The notes under the pieces are model-generated. The model was not told the DNA's origin. It ran no database searches and worked only from the letters and a program-made list of their open reading frames with translations. From contig NZ_CP108455.1 of assembly GCF_036241575.1 (NCBI RefSeq), positions 5,025,501 to 5,089,500 on the forward strand: a stretch of 64,000 bases of DNA, given 5' to 3'. Source of the stretch: Streptomyces sp. NBC_01267 (GTDB lineage: Bacteria > Actinomycetota > Actinomycetes > Streptomycetales > Streptomycetaceae). The translations under genes and the position numbers were made by a program. Positions 47,298 to 54,417 of this stretch are shown here, piece after piece. Numbering within the stretch: position 1 is the first letter of the stretch; the number at the start of each line of letters is the position of its first letter.

Positions 47298-47796
47298 CCG
47301 AGGTACCGCCCTTCCCCTTGCCCGTGCCGTTCCGCCCGGTGCCCGGTGTGCCGCCGGACGCCTTGCCTGTGCCCTTCCGTCCGGCGCCCGGTGTGCCGCC
47401 CGGCCCCTCGGGGCCCGGCCACATCTCCCGCAACGGGCCCATCAGGTCGTCGAATTCGCTGCCGCCCGTCATCGACTTGCGCATGGCGGCGCCCGCTCCC
47501 TGGAACGGCATCATGGTCTCGCGGACCTTCTGCCCGGCCTGCTCCCTGGCCTGCCCGATGACCTCGACCAGCGCCGCGCCCAGTTCGGCGGGCGCCATGT
47601 CGCGGTACGCGTTCGTATGGAACTTGATCTCCCGCACGTCGCCCTGGGCGCCCGCGACGACCGTCAGCATCCGGTCCTTCGACTGCACGGTGACCGTGTA
47701 CTTGGCCAGCTCCCGCTGGGTCGCGAGGAGGGAATCGCGGTGTTCCGCGAGCTTTCCCATCATCTCGTCGAGCTGTTCCTGGAATCCGTTACCCAT
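47290..47796 (-). CDS. YbaB/EbfC-family protein (EspL-like)
   Basis: A 168-residue protein. The core (residues 1-105) is a YbaB-type fold: long helix EQLDEMMGKLAEHRDSLLAT, strands TVTVQSKDRMLTVVAGAQGD, REIKFHTNAYRDM, and helix LGAALVEVIGQAREQAGQKV. The C-terminal ~50 residues are Gly/Pro/Lys repeats (GTPGTGRNGTGKGKGG). YbaB homologues recur in ESX loci, where EspL stabilises other secreted proteins. Its ATG overlaps the stop of the upstream gene (TGATG), indicating tight coupling. Confidence 0.83.
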   Translation of the reverse strand: MGNGFQEQLDEMMGKLAEHRDSLLATQRELAKYTVTVQSKDRMLTVVAGAQGDVREIKFHTNAYRDMAPAELGAALVEVIGQAREQAGQKVRETMMPFQGAGAAMRKSMTGGSEFDDLMGPLREMWPGPEGPGGTPGAGRKGTGKASGGTPGTGRNGTGKGKGGTSDG

Positions 47797-49880
47797 CAGC
47801 CGATCACTCCCGGTGCTGCTGCCTGGGAGGTGCCCCAGGTCTCTTCGTCCTCTGCCAGCCAGGTGCGGCGCTCACGGTCCCGCTCGCCGCCGCCCCCGCC
47901 GCCGCCTCCGCCACCCATGGGAGGCATCATCGGCTGGCCGTTGGACGACGTGCGGTTCATCGCGGAGGACTGCCTGACCGCGGACTCCTCCGCGGCCAGA
48001 TTGGGCTCGTTGGCCGAGGTGCGGGTCCGGACGCGCTCCGAGACCGAGGTCTTGGGGTCGCCGATGCTCCGGCCGTTGGGGAGCCGCTCGTTGCCCCGGG
48101 GCGGCAGCTCCTCCAGGTTCAGTTTGTTCCTGCCGCCGCCTCCGGTCTTGTTCCCGTACCCGTTGCCGCTGCTCTCGGTACGGGCGTCACCGCGAATCCC
48201 GGAGAGGGCCTTCTGGTAGGCCTTCTCCTGCTCGACCTCCTGGGCCTCCTGCGCCTTCCGCTGCTTCAACTGCTGCTGCTGGTTGAGCTGCTGCTGCTTG
48301 AGCTGCTTCTCCTGCAGTTCCTGCTGGTCCTTCAGCTGCTGCTGCTGGTTGGCCTTCTGCTGCTTGATCTGCTTCTCAGCCAGCTCCTGCTGTTCCTTCA
48401 GCTGCTGCTGGCTGGTCTTGCTGTTGCTGCTGCTGTTCCCGATCGACGGGCCGGGGCCGATGTGGGAGTTCGCCGGAGCCATGAGGGGCTTCTTGTCGGC
48501 GCCCAGCACCGGCTTGCCGTCCGGCCCGATGATCTGGTTTGTTTTGGGGTCTATGTGCGACCCGGGCGGGATGTCGGGGGTGTTGCCCTTCGAGTCCTTG
48601 ATCGGCTGGTTGTTCTTGTCGAGCAGCGTGTTGCCGCCGCCACCACCCTCGTTGGTCTGCGGGGGACCGGTCGTCTTCGACTGCGGCGGCGGGGGCGGGA
48701 CGTTGGATTCGGTCTTCGGCGGCCCGGTGATGCCCGACCCCGGCGGCTTGTCACCGGTGTTGGTGTCGTCGCCGGGGGGCTTCTTGTCGCCGGTGTCGTC
48801 GCCGGGGGGCTTCTTGTCGCCGGTGCCGTCGCCGGGGGGTTTTTTGTCGCCGGTGCCGTCGCCGGGGGGTTTTTTGTCGCCGGGTGGCTTCGGTGCGTTG
48901 GGATCGCGGTACGGCGGCTTGGTGAGGGCGCTCGGCGGGATCACGTCGATTGCGGCCTGATAGGCGGTTTGCACGTAGCCCAACTGCGGCTTGGCGACAG
49001 TGTCCAGCACGTCCGCCACCTGCTTCAACCAGGCGTCCTTCGACTTCTGCTCCAGCGTGGACCAGAATTCCGGCGTGGTCGGATTTCCGAGTCCTGGTAC
49101 GTCGAGAGTGACGGAACCCCTGTCCGAGCTGAACGTGAGAGTCGCGCCGGCCATGGCGTTGAAGAACGTGTCGTGGACATGGGTGCCGGGCCAGCCGCCC
49201 GGGGCGTTGCGGAAGGTGTCGGCCGCGGTGACCAGTGCGAACATCGCATCGTGGAGCTTGACACGCGCACTGTCGATGAGAGTCGGGATGTCCCCGCGGT
49301 TCACCACCTCCTGATGGAGGTACGCCACCTGCTGCTGCACGGCCACGAGGACCCGCTTGAAGGCCCCGGCCGCCGTGCCCTGCATCTCGGAGTCCGGCAC
49401 GTTGATGTCTTTCACCCACGCCTTGATGTCGTTCTCCACGAAATCCATGTGGTTGAGAACGTTGCGCAGCATCATCGCACCGTCGTCGAAACTGCCCACA
49501 CTGGTCGTGGAGTTGCCGATCAGGGTGTTCAACGGCGGCCCGATGATGGCCCAGGGTTCGTGGATGAACTTGGACAGAGGGGTGTCCGAGCCGTTGTCTC
49601 CGACTTCGGGCGTCAGGCTGAACCCGATCTGGTACGTGTAGCTCTTTCCGCCACTTGCTGTCCAGCCCTGCGACCAGCCGTAGTCATAGCCTGAGGGGGT
49701 GCCGACGTCGCCATCGGCAGCCGAGACGGCCCGGTGATCGCTCTTGAACCACGGATCCTTGGTCACATCCGCGCGGTTGGTCACCTTGGCCAGATCGCCG
49801 TCTTTGGGGGCGACGAACGCGAGTCCGTCCTCCCACTTCCGGTCGGGGAACGAGTCCTCCGGATTCGTGGGGGTGGCCAT
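47796..49880 (-). CDS. Large T7SS-associated protein with EDExxWG tail
   Basis: A 694-residue protein with no signal peptide. Residues 1-330 form a globular, partly helical domain (FDDGAMMLRNVLNHMDFVEN, VQQQVAYLHQEVVNRGDIPT, KSKDAWLKQVADVLDTVAKP). Next come tandem GDKKPPGDGT repeats (~335-395), a Pro/Gly linker, a Gln/Lys-rich coiled coil (~480-555: KEQQELAEKQIKQQKANQQQ) and a Gly run. The end RTWLAEDEETWG is a recurrent C-terminal motif of Streptomyces T7SS-linked proteins. It is followed directly by the YbaB-like gene. It may act as a PPE/Esp-like partner of the giant substrate; its exact role is unknown. Confidence 0.75.
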   Translation of the reverse strand: MATPTNPEDSFPDRKWEDGLAFVAPKDGDLAKVTNRADVTKDPWFKSDHRAVSAADGDVGTPSGYDYGWSQGWTASGGKSYTYQIGFSLTPEVGDNGSDTPLSKFIHEPWAIIGPPLNTLIGNSTTSVGSFDDGAMMLRNVLNHMDFVENDIKAWVKDINVPDSEMQGTAAGAFKRVLVAVQQQVAYLHQEVVNRGDIPTLIDSARVKLHDAMFALVTAADTFRNAPGGWPGTHVHDTFFNAMAGATLTFSSDRGSVTLDVPGLGNPTTPEFWSTLEQKSKDAWLKQVADVLDTVAKPQLGYVQTAYQAAIDVIPPSALTKPPYRDPNAPKPPGDKKPPGDGTGDKKPPGDGTGDKKPPGDDTGDKKPPGDDTNTGDKPPGSGITGPPKTESNVPPPPPQSKTTGPPQTNEGGGGGNTLLDKNNQPIKDSKGNTPDIPPGSHIDPKTNQIIGPDGKPVLGADKKPLMAPANSHIGPGPSIGNSSSNSKTSQQQLKEQQELAEKQIKQQKANQQQQLKDQQELQEKQLKQQQLNQQQQLKQRKAQEAQEVEQEKAYQKALSGIRGDARTESSGNGYGNKTGGGGRNKLNLEELPPRGNERLPNGRSIGDPKTSVSERVRTRTSANEPNLAAEESAVRQSSAMNRTSSNGQPMMPPMGGGGGGGGGGERDRERRTWLAEDEETWGTSQAAAPGVIG
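48760..48890 (-). repeat. 30-bp tandem repeats encoding GDKKPPGDGT
   Basis: About four near-perfect 30-bp copies (GTCGCCGGGGGGCTTCTTGT on the plus strand) encode repeats of GDKKPPGDxT. Two copies differ from the others by the same CTTC-to-TTTT change, which suggests recent duplication. Confidence 0.88.
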
Positions 49881-49952
49881 GGCGGGTTCCTTACGGGTGT
49901 GATGCAGACGGTTGCGCAGTGCGGAGGTTGAGCGGTGGAGGCGCCGGGCGGT

Positions 49953-49988
49953 CCGGCACCGCCCGATGCCGATGTCGGACGGTGCCGG
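49953..49988. terminator. Stem-loop between two T7SS genes
   Basis: CCGGCACCG (49953-49961) and CGGTGCCGG (49980-49988) form a perfect 9-bp stem with an 18-nt loop. It begins 16 nt after the stop of the leftward gene ending at 50004 and lies 73 nt or more before the next start. It could partly terminate or process the transcript so that the small Esx-like genes are expressed more strongly than the downstream giant. Confidence 0.55.
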
Positions 49989-50003
49989 TGCCGCGTACCG
50001 GAG

Positions 50004-50432
50004 TTACGGGCTGGGAGGAGCGGTGGGAGTGCCGCCGAACTCCTTGAGGGCGTTCGCCAGCTCCAGGTTCATCTGATCCGCCGTCAGGGCGGCGTCGTCC
50101 TCGCTGTTCTGGAGAATGGTGTCGACGGTCGCCATGTCGATCGACATGGTGGTGAAACCGTCCCCGAGAACGTCCAGCTGCGTCTTGAGACTTGAACAGA
50201 GCTGAGTGAACACCTTGTGCAGAGTCGCGTCGGGGCCCAGGGTGCCCGAGCCCGCGAGGAGTCCCTTGTGGACGCCCGACTCGGTTGCGTATTCGCCCAG
50301 CGTCGCGTAGTCGGGGCCCGACTGGAGCCAGCCCTGGAGTCCGAGGACCCTGGTGCGGGCCTCACCCTTGAGCCAGCCCTCGGTCACCTTGAAGGTGCCG
50401 GTGTCCCCGTCGTCGTTCTCGTCCTTGGCCAT
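50004..50432 (-). CDS. T7SS-associated protein of unknown family
   Basis: A 142-residue soluble protein. The first half has beta/short-helix character (TFKVTEGWLKGEARTRVLGL, GPDYATLGEYATESGVHKGL). The second half is helical (LHKVFTQLCSSLKTQLDVLG, DMATVDTILQNSEDDAALTA, QMNLELANALKEF). It begins 2 nt after the small Esx-like gene, so the two are coupled. The helical half suggests it forms a complex with the neighbouring Esx-like proteins. Confidence 0.75.
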   Translation of the reverse strand: MAKDENDDGDTGTFKVTEGWLKGEARTRVLGLQGWLQSGPDYATLGEYATESGVHKGLLAGSGTLGPDATLHKVFTQLCSSLKTQLDVLGDGFTTMSIDMATVDTILQNSEDDAALTADQMNLELANALKEFGGTPTAPPSP

Positions 50433-50434
50433 GG

Positions 50435-50719
50435 TCAGAACATCCCTGAGCCGCGCTTGTCACCCGCGACCTGGCCGTCGACCATTTCCTTCAGGGCCTG
50501 CTGACCTGTGCCGAACTGGGCGTTCATCGTCTCGATGGCGGTGTTGGCCTGGTTCTGGAAGTCCGTGTACACGGTCGCGGTCTGACCGGAGAAGGACGCC
50601 TTCAGGGGGCCGAGCTGGCTGAGCAGTTCGGTGAGCGCGTTCACCATGTCCGTGTTGGCCTTGACCATGTCGTCGATGGCCGCGTTGGCGCGCTGGACTT
50701 CGAGTGTGACGTCCGCCAT
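50435..50719 (-). CDS. Esx (WXG100-superfamily) protein lacking WXG
   Basis: A 94-residue helix-turn-helix protein: helix 1 VQRANAAIDDMVKANTDMVN, helix 2 TVYTDFQNQANTAIETMNAQ. At the turn, where WXG is expected, the sequence is ASFSGQTATV (FSG). Size and layout match EsxA/EsxB. It is preceded by another Esx-like gene and followed by a coupled helical partner, so a heterodimer is likely. These are candidate primary substrates of the EccBCD machine. Confidence 0.85.
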   Translation of the reverse strand: MADVTLEVQRANAAIDDMVKANTDMVNALTELLSQLGPLKASFSGQTATVYTDFQNQANTAIETMNAQFGTGQQALKEMVDGQVAGDKRGSGMF

Positions 50720-50789
50720 GTCCGGTCGTCCTTTCAGGAGGTGTGGGAGGGGGTGAAGAGGCAGAGCTGGCAGGCGGGTCGGCCGAGGA

Positions 50790-51137
50790 TCAGCCGGACA
50801 GGGCCTGGTAGTAGCCGCTGCCGCCGCCGTCCCACGCGCTCGCGTACTGGGAGGCGTCCATCTCGCTGGAGTTGTGGATGGTGTCGGCCGCCATCAGCGA
50901 GGAGTGCAGGGCGTCGACCTTGCCCTTGATGTCGTTGTACGACTGCATCCACTGCTGGAGCTTGCTGCTGAAGATGCTGGACGAGTCGGCGACGTACGAC
51001 ATCCGCACGTCGTCGTGGATCGCCGACACGGTCGCGCCCGCGCGGGCCATGGTGGCCACGTGGTTCTCCAGGGCCGTGCGGGCCTTGTCGATGTCTGTTT
51101 GCTGCCGATTGAACAGTCCAGGCGCGCTGTCAACCAT
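50790..51137 (-). CDS. Esx (WXG100-superfamily)-like protein
   Basis: A 115-residue protein starting MVDSAPGLFNRQQTDIDKAR; this ATG follows GAGG, and an upstream in-frame start adds 22 unlikely residues. Helix 1 (IDKARTALENHVATMARAG, then VSAIHDDVRMSYVADS) and helix 2 (SSKLQQWMQSYNDIKGKVD) flank SSSIF instead of WXG. A third helix and a Gly-rich tail with DASQYASAWDGGGSGYY follow. It is the first small gene after eccB, with a 111-nt gap that may hold its own promoter. Confidence 0.82.
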   Translation of the reverse strand: MVDSAPGLFNRQQTDIDKARTALENHVATMARAGATVSAIHDDVRMSYVADSSSIFSSKLQQWMQSYNDIKGKVDALHSSLMAADTIHNSSEMDASQYASAWDGGGSGYYQALSG

Positions 51138-51248
51138 GGTGGTTGCCTCATTCCGGTCAGGATTCGGACATGTGTCGCCACGATACTCATCAGAAGTGCT
51201 CAACTGACCCTGCTGGATCAGAATTTGATCTTCGCTTGAGCTTTGGCG

Positions 51249-52754
51249 TCAATTATTGATGCATCGTTCATTCGATTGTTTCGGAGCGCCCGCAACGCTT
51301 TTGCTCCCGGCGCCCTCCGTGGCGGATAGGTCGGCCCGCACGATGCCGCCCTGCGCCAGTGCCTGCGGGTCGAGATTCGGCCCGGTCGGCAGCAGATCGA
51401 GCAGCGGTGCGGGCAGCCGTACGGCATCGCTCGCCGAGTAGCCGAGCTGCTTGAGAGCGTCGTCGTCGGGCACCGGGTAGGCGGCGCCCGCGTCGGTGAC
51501 CAGGTAGCGGGTGGAGCCCGTCCCGGCCGTGGAGTGGGCCGTCACCAGGGCGCCCGAGCCCGGTCGGACCCAGACCCGGTCGGCGGCCAGGCACCCGGCC
51601 CGTACCCCCGGTTCGGCGTCCGGCGCCCCGCCCGGCACCTGCGTGGCGGCGACCAGCGCCACCGTCGTGGTGTGCCCGGAGCCGCTGGAGGCGACCCGCG
51701 CGCACACGTCCTGACCTGCGGTGGCCGACACCGGATGCGGTGCCTTGGCGGGCAGGTCCGCGGCGAGCGCCGCGGCGGCCGACGCCGGGACCTGATGGGC
51801 GGCCAGGTCGGCCGCCCCCACCGTGCGTTCGTTCACCGCGCCGCCGCCGTACGCCTGCGCCTGGGTGCGCGGGTCGCCGAGCAGCAGCCGGTGCAGGGTG
51901 TCGGTCAGCGGTACGAGCCCGTCCTTGCGTAGCAGGTAGCGCTGGCCGCCGTCGGCGGTGAAGAGCTGGCCGATCCGGCTCGCCGCCCCCGACAGCTGGG
52001 GACCGGCCCCGCCCCGGCCCGGCACGTCGGGAGCCGCCAGGTCGGGCCCGGCCACCAGCGAGGTGAGGAAGGCATCGCCGACCGGGTACGGGGCGGTGGT
52101 CCCTGCCCAGCCGAGCGCCGCAGCCCCACCGTGTTTGGTGTCGACCGCGAACCGCCGTCCCTGCCAGAGCAGTTGGACGCCTCCGCTGGGTGACGACACC
52201 AGTACGCCGTCCTTCGCACCCAGCCCTTCGCCGCCCGGTTCGGCGCCGATCACCACCGAGGTGACCGTGCTGGTACCGCCGGTTCCGGTGTCCTTGCGGC
52301 CCGCGCACACCGACCAGGTGCCCCGGTCGAGCGCGCCCTTCGGCAGCCCGTCCGGTGCGCCCACGATGCCGAGCGGTGTGCCGCGCGGGGTGTCCCCGAG
52401 GGAGGCCGAGGCGACCTGCTGGACGGACAGCTTGTCCCCGGCCAGCAGCCGCGCCGACGCCTCGTTCAGCACGGGGTGCAGGGTGCCGCCGATGTAGACG
52501 TACCGGGCCCCGGACTCCTTGACCACCACGAGCGCACCGTCGGTGCGCCAGGAGGTGGCCCCGCCGGGCGAGATCAGCCCGTACAAGGTCGTGACCAGCG
52601 CGGCGAGGCAGGCGATCAGCAGGCCCCAGATGATGCCGCGCCAGGTACGGGCGGTCGGGGTGTCGGGTGCGTCCGGCTCGGCGCGCTGCATGCCGGAGGA
52701 GAGCCGGCCCATGACGAACATATGGGCCTGGACCTGGTCACGCCTGGACTGCAT
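51249..52754 (-). CDS. eccB: EccB, type VII secretion core membrane protein
   Basis: A 501-residue protein. The start MQSRRDQVQAHMFVMGRLSS is the invariant EccB cytoplasmic N-terminus. One membrane helix follows at about residues 40-61 (IIWGLLIACLAALVTTLYGL), then a ~430-residue extracytoplasmic part with the repeat elements of the family (RYVYIGGTLHPVLNEASARL, YLLRKDGLVPLTDTLHRLLL, RYLVTDAGAAYPVPDDDALK, GYSASDAVRLPAPLLDLLPT). Two Cys residues (SVCAGRK, QDVCARV) likely form the conserved disulfide. EccB helps assemble the membrane pore. It lies 56 nt downstream of eccD. Confidence 0.96.
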   Translation of the reverse strand: MQSRRDQVQAHMFVMGRLSSGMQRAEPDAPDTPTARTWRGIIWGLLIACLAALVTTLYGLISPGGATSWRTDGALVVVKESGARYVYIGGTLHPVLNEASARLLAGDKLSVQQVASASLGDTPRGTPLGIVGAPDGLPKGALDRGTWSVCAGRKDTGTGGTSTVTSVVIGAEPGGEGLGAKDGVLVSSPSGGVQLLWQGRRFAVDTKHGGAAALGWAGTTAPYPVGDAFLTSLVAGPDLAAPDVPGRGGAGPQLSGAASRIGQLFTADGGQRYLLRKDGLVPLTDTLHRLLLGDPRTQAQAYGGGAVNERTVGAADLAAHQVPASAAAALAADLPAKAPHPVSATAGQDVCARVASSGSGHTTTVALVAATQVPGGAPDAEPGVRAGCLAADRVWVRPGSGALVTAHSTAGTGSTRYLVTDAGAAYPVPDDDALKQLGYSASDAVRLPAPLLDLLPTGPNLDPQALAQGGIVRADLSATEGAGSKSVAGAPKQSNERCINN

Positions 52755-52810
52755 GCACGTTCCTCACTGGGCTCACTACGGGATTCACGGATCTCAACGC
52801 CGGTGGGGTG

Positions 52811-54199
52811 TCAGCCCCAGATGCCGCGCAGCGTGCCGAACACCCCGGCCAGCAGCAGCGCGAGCGGCAGCAGCACCAGTGCCGTCAGGCTGTGCAGCAT
52901 GTCGGCCGCGCGCCCCCAGTACGGCACCAGCCTGCGGCCGGGCACGGTCCAGGCGGCGATCACCGTGACCGCGGCTGCGGCCGTCAGCATGCCGGTGACC
53001 TCCAGCCGTCCCGGCATGCCGGTTCCGACCGCGTCCGTGCAGGCCGCGAGTGTCAGGGCGTACGCCCCGGGCACCGCCATGACCAGGCGCTGCCAGGCAC
53101 CGCCGACGGTCCGGGTGTGCAGGAGCAGCAGCAGTCCGAGCGCCATGGCGAGCACCGGCGCGGGCCAGCCGTCGGAGTCGGGCCCGGTGAGCAGGGCCGT
53201 GATGCAGCCGGCCAGGACCAGTCCGAGCGCGGCGGTGCAGCCGGTGGCGTACGCGTCGGCCAGCCGGGCGCGCACCCGGACCCGCTCGGCCTCGAAGGGC
53301 TCGATGCCCTCCTGGAGTTCCTCGGCGCTGGACGGCAGCGGTGGCAGTCGCAGCCCCGCCAGCCGGAAGGCCAGCCCCGGTACGAAACTCCCGGCGGCGA
53401 CCGCGCCCACCGCGAGATATCCGGCCGTGTGCGACAGCGGCACACCGCCCGCGCAGACGATGCCGCCGACCGATGCGAACAGGGCGACGGTGAAGACCCC
53501 GAGGAACAGCGGGGCGAACGCGCCGACCGCGGCCAGCGCGAGGACCGCGGCGCCGGCCGCTGCCGCGCCGCCCGCCAGCAGCCGGGGCCCGAACACGGAC
53601 TCGCCGTGCCCGGCGGTGGGCAACAACGCCCCGGCCAGGGCCAGATGCGGCACGGCCATCAGCCCGAGGGCGGCGCCCGCCCCCGCGTCCCCGACGGCGC
53701 GTGACGCGGCCGTGGCCCCGGCGAGCAGCAGTACGGCGAGCACGGCGGCGGCAGCGATCCGCCAGTGGGCAGGACCGGGCAGCGCGACGGTGAACAGGGC
53801 CGCGGTCAGCCCGGCCACGGCGAACCCGATCAGCAGCCGTCTGGTCAGCTCGGGGCGCCAGGTGTCGGGCCGGGCCCGCAGCGTATCGCCGATGCCGTCG
53901 ACCAGATCGTCGAAGTCGACCTCGGGCAGCGTCTCATGACGCGCGCGCAGGTACAGCGTCTCGCCGTCGCGCAACTCCAGCGACTGCGGGGTCCCCTCCT
54001 CGTCGAGGGGTGCGGCGCCGAGCCGCTGGAGGGTCCAGCCGCCATGGGCGGCGCCCTGCTCGTGCAGCTCCCCGCCGGCGTACTCGACGAGAACGGGGAT
54101 GAGATCGGCCAGCGGTACGTCGACCGGGATGCCCAACTCATAGGAATTTTCAGGCGCTCTTACAGCTATTCGGCACAATCCGACGGTGGTGTCGCTCAC
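52811..54199 (-). CDS. eccD: EccD, type VII secretion pore membrane protein
   Basis: A 462-residue protein. The first ~90 residues form the ubiquitin-like (YukD) cytoplasmic domain: CRIAVRAPENSYELGIPVDV, LADLIPVLVEY, WTLQRLGAAPLDEEGTPQSL, DGETLYLR. After a linker (VDFDDLVDGIGDTLRARPDT) come about 11 membrane helices, beginning LTRRLLIGFAVAGLTAALFT. A cytoplasmic loop (LRLPPLPSSAEELQEGIEPF) lies mid-way, as in other EccD proteins. EccD dimers line the T7SS translocation pore. It starts at GTG 54199 and is divergent from eccC. Confidence 0.95.
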   Translation of the reverse strand: MSDTTVGLCRIAVRAPENSYELGIPVDVPLADLIPVLVEYAGGELHEQGAAHGGWTLQRLGAAPLDEEGTPQSLELRDGETLYLRARHETLPEVDFDDLVDGIGDTLRARPDTWRPELTRRLLIGFAVAGLTAALFTVALPGPAHWRIAAAAVLAVLLLAGATAASRAVGDAGAGAALGLMAVPHLALAGALLPTAGHGESVFGPRLLAGGAAAAGAAVLALAAVGAFAPLFLGVFTVALFASVGGIVCAGGVPLSHTAGYLAVGAVAAGSFVPGLAFRLAGLRLPPLPSSAEELQEGIEPFEAERVRVRARLADAYATGCTAALGLVLAGCITALLTGPDSDGWPAPVLAMALGLLLLLHTRTVGGAWQRLVMAVPGAYALTLAACTDAVGTGMPGRLEVTGMLTAAAAVTVIAAWTVPGRRLVPYWGRAADMLHSLTALVLLPLALLLAGVFGTLRGIWG

Positions 54200-54417
54200 G
54201 GCGTTTCGATTCTCTCCCGTCCGGGGGTGCGGGTCGACCCGGGAACGGGGCGAACACTATCGTGAGTTCGAACCGATCTTCGGATCAACCACTTGGCCGA
54301 CAATGCCGGGTGGTTGATGGAATTGCCGCGCGGCACAACGGGCAACCGTTTCGTATCCGTCTGTTAACCCACGGGCAATTCAACCCAGTCTCCTTGGACC
54401 AGGAAGGCCCAGCCCTC
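54200..54417. promoter_or_regulatory. Divergent promoter region of eccD and eccC
   Basis: About 218 nt separate the leftward eccD start from the proposed eccC start. It probably holds both promoters. An in-frame GTG at 54262 would extend EccC into it by 52 residues that do not look like family sequence. No operator could be identified with confidence. Confidence 0.6.

Noticed and set aside
54262..54417. GTG start giving a 52-residue N-terminal extension of EccC.
   Set aside because: The extension does not resemble family sequence, and TTG 54418 follows AGGAAGG and begins at the typical EccC N-terminus. It is kept only as an alternative.
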